From positions 3,152 to 67,151 of the forward strand of contig DAHVAI010000406.1 in NCBI GenBank assembly GCA_027314685.1: 64,000 nt of DNA. Direction: 5' to 3'. Position numbers and translations under genes: made by a program. Source of the stretch: Nitrososphaerota archaeon. GTDB taxonomy: Archaea; Thermoproteota; Nitrososphaeria; Nitrososphaerales; CADDZS01. Shown here piece by piece: positions 59,364-64,000 of the stretch. The notes beneath the pieces were generated by a model. That model made no database searches. It was not told the DNA's origin and was given only the letters and a program-made list of their open reading frames with translations. Position 1 is the stretch's first letter, and every line of letters starts with the position of its first letter.

Positions 59364-59735
59364 TCAGAAATCCCGCACGAATTGTTCCATGGCTCGAATT
59401 ACTCTCCCAGAATCGCCACGTGATATATTTGCCTCCTTGAGTTGGGAAAGCATTCGCGTGGTCCTGCCGAGCTGGGCCATTTTTTCGCTGGATATTTGCT
59501 CAAGGTACACAAGCAAGAACAATGTGTACACGGAAGATTCGATATTTACATACGCTTGCTTCAATGTGCGGGCGAAAGCACCTTTGGAGACTGGTCCTTT
59601 TTCACGCAAAGTTCTCTTAATATTCAAATTTCCCTCACGAGCTGAAGCCAAAATTGTGTCGAGTTGAACTTCAGTGAGATTACTTTTGCTCAGTAGAAAA
59701 TTCACAACAGCATCATTACGTAAATCCTCTAGCAT
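59364..59735 (-). CDS. Helical hypothetical protein (123 aa)
   Basis: ATG at 59735 chosen over a TTG 12 codons upstream. All-helical protein with an L-T-E-V-Q-L-D-T-I-L and R-E-K-G-P-V-S-K-G-A-F-A-R-T-L-K-Q pattern that could form a helix-turn-helix, then an amphipathic Y-T-L-F-L-L-V-Y-L helix and a basic C-terminus. I cannot name a family. It lies in the origin-proximal block between the membrane wHTH gene and the Elf1 gene. Confidence 0.55.
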   Translation of the reverse strand: MLEDLRNDAVVNFLLSKSNLTEVQLDTILASAREGNLNIKRTLREKGPVSKGAFARTLKQAYVNIESSVYTLFLLVYLEQISSEKMAQLGRTTRMLSQLKEANISRGDSGRVIRAMEQFVRDF

Positions 59736-59936
59736 TTTTCCATCAGAAAAGCGTACAATTCCGTAATACAAAAGTGTATAACAGAACGAAAACAGGAAAT
59801 GGTCAACTTCCTATAGATTTTTGATATCTTTATTCAAAAAACTTGAAAGAATAACATCGGCGCCAACACATTTCTACAAAAAGGCCGTAGCAACGAATTT
59901 ATGGACTTGAAAAAGCATGTGATGACTGAGTAATCA

Positions 59937-60200
59937 ATGGGTAGACGAAAGAGAAGAGTTGTCCACGTTGTGAAGAAGACACTGCCTAAAGTCTTCACAT
60001 GCCCAAATTGTGGTATGGTTTCTGTGAGATTACAACCGAAGGAAACTACAACTATAATCTCATGCGGAAGTTGCGGCACGAGCCAGGAGATCCCTAACGC
60101 GGGGAAAGAACCCATAGACATCTACAATGAGTTCGTTGACCGGTTCAACGCTGGACAGACAGGTGAACACGCCGCTGAGACAAACAGAATCCAAGCTTAG
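59937..60200 (+). CDS. Elf1-like transcription elongation factor (archaeal)
   Basis: 87 residues, ATG start. M-G-R-R-K-R-R-V-V and K-K-T-L-P-K-V-F at the N-terminus are followed by C-P-N-C-G and C-G-S-C-G, the four-cysteine zinc ribbon of archaeal Elf1 proteins, and the closing P-I-D-I-Y-N-E-F-V-D-R-F helix. Elf1 travels with RNA polymerase through chromatin; the archaeal protein is thought to act in elongation. Its 3' end overlaps the next gene start, so translation is coupled. Confidence 0.85.
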   Translation: MGRRKRRVVHVVKKTLPKVFTCPNCGMVSVRLQPKETTTIISCGSCGTSQEIPNAGKEPIDIYNEFVDRFNAGQTGEHAAETNRIQA

Positions 60201-60918
60201 AAACCTAATAAAATCACACAGCACAATTTGCGTTGCTCTGCTAGACTCTGAGAATAGTTCGCCAACGGGCGCAGCTAAAGTTGCAGCGCGCGCTGAGAAA
60301 TGTGGTGCACTGGCTATTCTTGTAGGTGGTTCTACTGCGGTAGACCAGATAGAACTTGAGCAGGTCGTCACATCAATAAAGCGCTCTGTGACATCACCAG
60401 TGATATTGTTCCCAGGAAATGTCACGGGAGTAGCACCGAGCGCAGATGCCATATTCTTCTCATGCCTAATGAATTCGGATAATCCGTATTTTATCACAGA
60501 GGCTCAAGCCCTAGGTGCACTGGCCATCAGAAAACACAACTTGGAGGCTATACCAATGGCCTATCTCATAGTTGGTGAAGGTGGTGCCGCTGGTTTTGTG
60601 GGCAGAGCAAAGGGAATTCCTCAGAACAAGCCGAGCTTGGCAGCCATGTACGCACTTGCAGCTGAGTATTTTGGCATGAGATTTCTGTATTTAGAGGCAG
60701 GATCAGGCGCGGATGGGCGTGTATCACAAGCAATGATTGCTTCCGTGAGGAAAGTGTATCAAGGAACCCTCATTGTTGGAGGGGGAATCACAACACCTGA
60801 AGCGGCGCAAGCGGCTGCTAAGGCCGGGGCCAATATCATAGTTGTAGGAACGTTGCTTGAGAGTGCTAACTTCGGACCAATTCTGACTAAAATTTGTACA
60901 GTAATATCACATAAATGA
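60163..60918 (+). CDS. Geranylgeranylglyceryl phosphate synthase
   Basis: About 251 residues from the GTG at 60163, which overlaps the Elf1 stop by 38 bases; an ATG at 60127 would overlap by 74. TIM-barrel phosphate-binding motifs: L-L-D-S-E-N at about 26, A-I-L-V-G-G-S-T, L-F-P-G-N-V, the Y-L-E-A-G-S-G-A-D segment, G-G-G-I-T-T-P-E and V-V-G-T-L-L-E are the GGGPS signature. It forms the first ether bond of archaeal lipids from geranylgeranyl diphosphate and glycerol-1-phosphate. Linked to Elf1 and the PolD large subunit in one run. Confidence 0.93.
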   Translation: MNTPLRQTESKLRNLIKSHSTICVALLDSENSSPTGAAKVAARAEKCGALAILVGGSTAVDQIELEQVVTSIKRSVTSPVILFPGNVTGVAPSADAIFFSCLMNSDNPYFITEAQALGALAIRKHNLEAIPMAYLIVGEGGAAGFVGRAKGIPQNKPSLAAMYALAAEYFGMRFLYLEAGSGADGRVSQAMIASVRKVYQGTLIVGGGITTPEAAQAAAKAGANIIVVGTLLESANFGPILTKICTVISHK

Positions 60919-60932
60919 TATGATATATCACA

Positions 60933-63900
60933 ATGGAATCACATACAATTCACCCGGAATACGCTTCGTACCATGGCCGGATCCAAACCGAGATAAATCA
61001 TCAATACGAATTCGCAACCACGGCGAAAGCATCCGGCCTAGATCCTTCTACGGCAATTGAATCCCCTCTGGCCCTGGACCTTGCAGACAGGGTAGCAAAA
61101 TTGCTCGAAGTACCTGTCGCTGAAAGATTGCGCGAACTTTTGAGGGTGTCCAGGACAGAAGTTGCTGCGCTAACTCTTGCCAGAGAGATAGCTTCGGGGA
61201 AATACGAGCTCCCAAGGGGCCAGAGCAAGGCAGAAGCAGCCGTAAGGATAGGGCTTGCCATCGTTACAGATGGAGTCACTGTGGCGCCCATTCAAGGAGT
61301 TTCAGCGGTCAGGATAAAGCAAAACCAATCCAGCTCGGAGTACTTGAGCATTGAATTTGCCGGGCCAATAAGATCCGCGGGAGGCACAGAATCTGCTTTC
61401 ACTATGGTAATAGCTGACCAAGTCCGCAAAACCCTAGGTTTGGAAAAATACAATGCCATGGCCTTTGACGATGAGGTTGGGCGTCTCATCGAGGAATTGC
61501 GCGTGTACGAGCGCGATGTCGGCAACTTCCAATACAAAGTTACAGATCAAGACATTCAGAAGGCCATTGAGAAGATACCTGTTGAGATCGACGGCGTCTG
61601 GACGGACAACTACGAGGTCGTAATACACAGAAACATGCATCGGATAAAGGAGAATAGAGTACGTGGCGGAGCTCTCAGAGTCCTCAACGACGGAGTAATC
61701 GGAAAATCCAAGAAATTGCTTAAACTCCTATCTGAACTTAACATAGATGATTGGACTTGGCTCGCCGAACTCTCAGGAGGCAAACAACAAGGAACTGACG
61801 AAACAAAGCAAAGTTCGTCGCATTTTGAAGAAGTAATCTCTGGGAGACCCGTACTATCGACACCAAACAAGCCCGGAGGATTCCGTCTCAGGTATGGTAG
61901 GGCACCTAACACGGGCATTCACGCAGTTGGTATACATCCAACTGTTGCAACGATCCTGAACTATCCCATCGTTATGGGTACTCAGATCAAGGTAGACATG
62001 CCTGGAAAGGGTGCTAGCATTGCCTTTGTCGATACACTTGAAACTCCAATAGTACGACTAAAGGATGGAACTGTAGTCCGCGTAAAGGATCAGGAACACG
62101 CCAGCATCCTCTCCCCAAAACTCGACAAGATACTCTACTTGGGAGATATTCTCATTGCGTTTGGGGATTTTCTGGAGAACAACTACAAACTGGTATCCTC
62201 TGCATATGTTGAGGAGTGGTGGTCACAGGATTTCAAGGAAAGTCTCAAACGATATTCCTCGCTGGAATCAATTTCAGGCGAATTGGCGATTCCAGCAGAT
62301 AGATTAAGAAAGTTCGCCGATTACCCACTACACGCTTTCCCCACGTTTCGAGAGACCTTAACTCTCTCGAAATTTCTGCAACTTCCACTGCATCCTAGGT
62401 ACCTACGTTACTGGGACCAACTCACACCACAAGAAATCATTGCACTACGGGAACGTCTAGTCCCTTTACGAAACCAATCGATACTATCAATCCGCGCCCA
62501 CGTCTCGCTAAAACCACACCTCGAAAAGTTAGGTATGGAACATTCACTGTTGAGTAGCTCTGAGATTATAATTACTGATGTAGAAGCCGAAATTCTCGCA
62601 GAGTGCCTTGACCTGGAACATCTAAGGCACAAGGAAACACCAAGCGACGGCTGGACAACTACCATCGAACTTGTAGGAAGACTCACCGGCATCCCAATCA
62701 GGCACAAATCATCAACATTTGTAGGAGTTCGTGTAGGAAGGCCTGAAAAAGGCATGCCTAGGAAGATGCGACCGCCAGTCCAAGGACTCTTTCCCGTCGG
62801 CAAATCCAACGGCATGTCTAGAGACATTATGGTCGCCGCAGACAACCCAAACCTCTCAATTGAGATAGTTAATCTTGAATGCCCAAATTGCGGCAACAGA
62901 TCAATAACGCCAAAATGCGACAAGTGCAGCTCCGAGACACAGCTCTTCAAAGTGTGCTCACAATGCGGCAATAGATCTAACAATGATTCTGAAAAATGTC
63001 CTAGGTGCGGAGGTGCCTTAAGACATTCTTCACCATTCAACTATCCAATTAAGCAGGAACTTCGCAAGGCGTCACAGAGAGTAAGCTACAATCCACAAAA
63101 ACCACTGAAGGGGGTCCTTGGGCTCACAAACGATCTTAAAATCCCAGAACGACTCGAAAAGATCTTGCTACGGCAAAAGAATGATCTCTCTGTGTACCGT
63201 GACGGTACAATACGGTTTGATGCGACAAATGTTCCTCTGACCCACTTCAAACCAAGCCAAATACAGACCAACATCTCCAAGTTGAAAGAAATTGGGTACA
63301 CAAAAGATATTCACGGGGCGCCAATCGAACATGATGACCAAACCATAGAATTACTCATGCAAGATGTGATAGTCCCATTCGAAGCTGGTACATTCCTAGT
63401 CTCTGTAGCCAAATACATTGACGAACTTCTCACGAACCACTACGGACTCCAGTCCTACTACCATGTCGAGAAACCAGAAGACTTGATTGGTCATTTGATA
63501 GTAGGCCTGGCACCCCATACATCCGTTGGTATCGTTGGAAGAGTAATTGGTTTTTCAAACGCTCAAGCTTGCTTTGCCACACCTTACTGGCACTCCGCAA
63601 AGAGAAGGGATTGCGATGGAGATGGTGATTCAATATTATTGCTCATGGACGTACTGCTTAATTTCTCGAAACAATTTCTACCTTCGATCATAGGAGGCCT
63701 TATGGACGCGCCCTTATTGATCCAACCACTAATACTCCCAAAAGAGGTTCAAAGACAAGCACACCACATGGACATTGCATTTCATTACCCGTTACAGTTC
63801 TACGAACTCGCAGAGAAAAAAGCTTCACCTAGCGAGGTGAAATGCGTAGAGATTGTTAAAGACAGACTTGGAAAGCCTGATCAATACTGCAATTTTGGCT

Positions 63901-64000
63901 TCACGCATGATACTGACGTAATAACCGTAAAGCAAAACAGATCGTCATACTCTACTCTAGTCACGCTCACTGAGAAGCTCGACAGACAAATCGAGATAGC
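60933..64000 (+). CDS. polC: DNA polymerase D large subunit (DP2), 3' end outside
   Basis: The frame opens at ATG 60933 and is open to the window end (about 1,022 codons visible). The start H-P-E-Y-A-S-Y and S-A-G-G-T-E-S-A, and G-G-A-L-R-V-L-N-D-G-V match DP2. Two zinc modules are seen (C-P-N-C-G / C-D-K-C and C-S-Q-C-G / C-P-R-C-G, about 650-695). The catalytic D-C-D-G-D-G-D double-psi barrel motif is at about residues 896-902. With DP1 (54.8 kb) it forms the replicative PolD. The last part, including the PIP/PCNA-binding tail, lies outside the window. Confidence 0.96.
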   Translation, partial: MESHTIHPEYASYHGRIQTEINHQYEFATTAKASGLDPSTAIESPLALDLADRVAKLLEVPVAERLRELLRVSRTEVAALTLAREIASGKYELPRGQSKAEAAVRIGLAIVTDGVTVAPIQGVSAVRIKQNQSSSEYLSIEFAGPIRSAGGTESAFTMVIADQVRKTLGLEKYNAMAFDDEVGRLIEELRVYERDVGNFQYKVTDQDIQKAIEKIPVEIDGVWTDNYEVVIHRNMHRIKENRVRGGALRVLNDGVIGKSKKLLKLLSELNIDDWTWLAELSGGKQQGTDETKQSSSHFEEVISGRPVLSTPNKPGGFRLRYGRAPNTGIHAVGIHPTVATILNYPIVMGTQIKVDMPGKGASIAFVDTLETPIVRLKDGTVVRVKDQEHASILSPKLDKILYLGDILIAFGDFLENNYKLVSSAYVEEWWSQDFKESLKRYSSLESISGELAIPADRLRKFADYPLHAFPTFRETLTLSKFLQLPLHPRYLRYWDQLTPQEIIALRERLVPLRNQSILSIRAHVSLKPHLEKLGMEHSLLSSSEIIITDVEAEILAECLDLEHLRHKETPSDGWTTTIELVGRLTGIPIRHKSSTFVGVRVGRPEKGMPRKMRPPVQGLFPVGKSNGMSRDIMVAADNPNLSIEIVNLECPNCGNRSITPKCDKCSSETQLFKVCSQCGNRSNNDSEKCPRCGGALRHSSPFNYPIKQELRKASQRVSYNPQKPLKGVLGLTNDLKIPERLEKILLRQKNDLSVYRDGTIRFDATNVPLTHFKPSQIQTNISKLKEIGYTKDIHGAPIEHDDQTIELLMQDVIVPFEAGTFLVSVAKYIDELLTNHYGLQSYYHVEKPEDLIGHLIVGLAPHTSVGIVGRVIGFSNAQACFATPYWHSAKRRDCDGDGDSILLLMDVLLNFSKQFLPSIIGGLMDAPLLIQPLILPKEVQRQAHHMDIAFHYPLQFYELAEKKASPSEVKCVEIVKDRLGKPDQYCNFGFTHDTDVITVKQNRSSYSTLVTLTEKLDRQIEI

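Noticed and set aside
60920..60930. GATATATC as TATA box of the PolD large-subunit gene
   Set aside because: It lies only about 5-12 bases before the ATG, too near for a promoter. The gene is more likely read from the upstream GGGP synthase transcript.
1..64000. tRNA, rRNA, CRISPR arrays and insertion sequences
   Set aside because: No cloverleaf with a T-loop, no regular direct repeats with spacers, and no transposase-like frame were recognised anywhere in the window. Missed short RNAs cannot be excluded.

Overview
The window looks like a chromosomal segment of an archaeon, most likely a Nitrososphaerota (Thaumarchaeota)-type lineage from soil or sediment. The evidence is both subunits of the archaeal PolD replicase, an Orc1/Cdc6 initiator beside an ORB-type origin, an ESCRT-III (CdvB-like) protein, an archaeal Elf1-like factor, geranylgeranylglyceryl phosphate synthase, a Tfx-type regulator, many TTG/GTG starts and TATA-box promoters close to start codons. 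The lineage is an inference: no rRNA, tRNA or ammonia-oxidation gene is in the window.

Layout. From 0 to 12 kb there is a mixed accessory set: the 3' end of an SDR dehydrogenase, an F420-type oxidoreductase, secreted and membrane proteins, Tag glycosylase, a phosphoesterase, a four-CBS protein, a MOSC protein with a hydrolase, an ESCRT-III paralogue, an extradiol-dioxygenase-like protein and an MFS exporter. From 12 to 19.7 kb there are a secreted beta-propeller protein, a cupin, VOC proteins, a TusA/DsrE sulfur-carrier pair, a CAP-domain protein and a NUDIX hydrolase. From 19.7 to 25.9 kb a minus-strand set (agmatine deiminase, N-carbamoylputrescine amidase, VWA protein) diverges from a tubulin/FtsZ-superfamily GTPase followed by a coiled-coil protein. 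This is the most unusual functional module in the window. GlmS lies at 26.7-28.5 kb.

From about 26 to 46 kb intact genes (DUF996, MFS, PIN/RHH toxin-antitoxin, dUTPase-fold protein, Tfx with an ABC ATPase, ABC-2 exporter, DUF72, DNA polymerase IV) alternate with at least seven broken genes and one possible remnant: LLM oxidoreductase, cupin, a possible Lrp-like fragment, DUF1801, HtrA protease, MFS, a PhnB-like VOC protein and a phosphoesterase. Their lesions are frameshifts, nonsense changes and truncations. This points to a decaying accessory region, or in part to residual assembly indels.

From 46 to 64 kb the window is compact and intact. It runs from membrane and hydrolase genes to a three-gene proton-translocating NAD(P) transhydrogenase operon, SHMT and a phosphoglucosamine mutase-type enzyme. 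The replication hub follows: PolD small subunit, Orc1/Cdc6 (convergent), an origin of about 0.5 kb with three ORB-like elements and a perfect 16-bp palindrome, a wHTH protein, a small zinc-ribbon protein, a membrane-anchored wHTH protein, Elf1, GGGP synthase and the PolD large subunit running off the end. Two small cysteine-rich proteins (45.4 and 58.6 kb) were found by direct reading.
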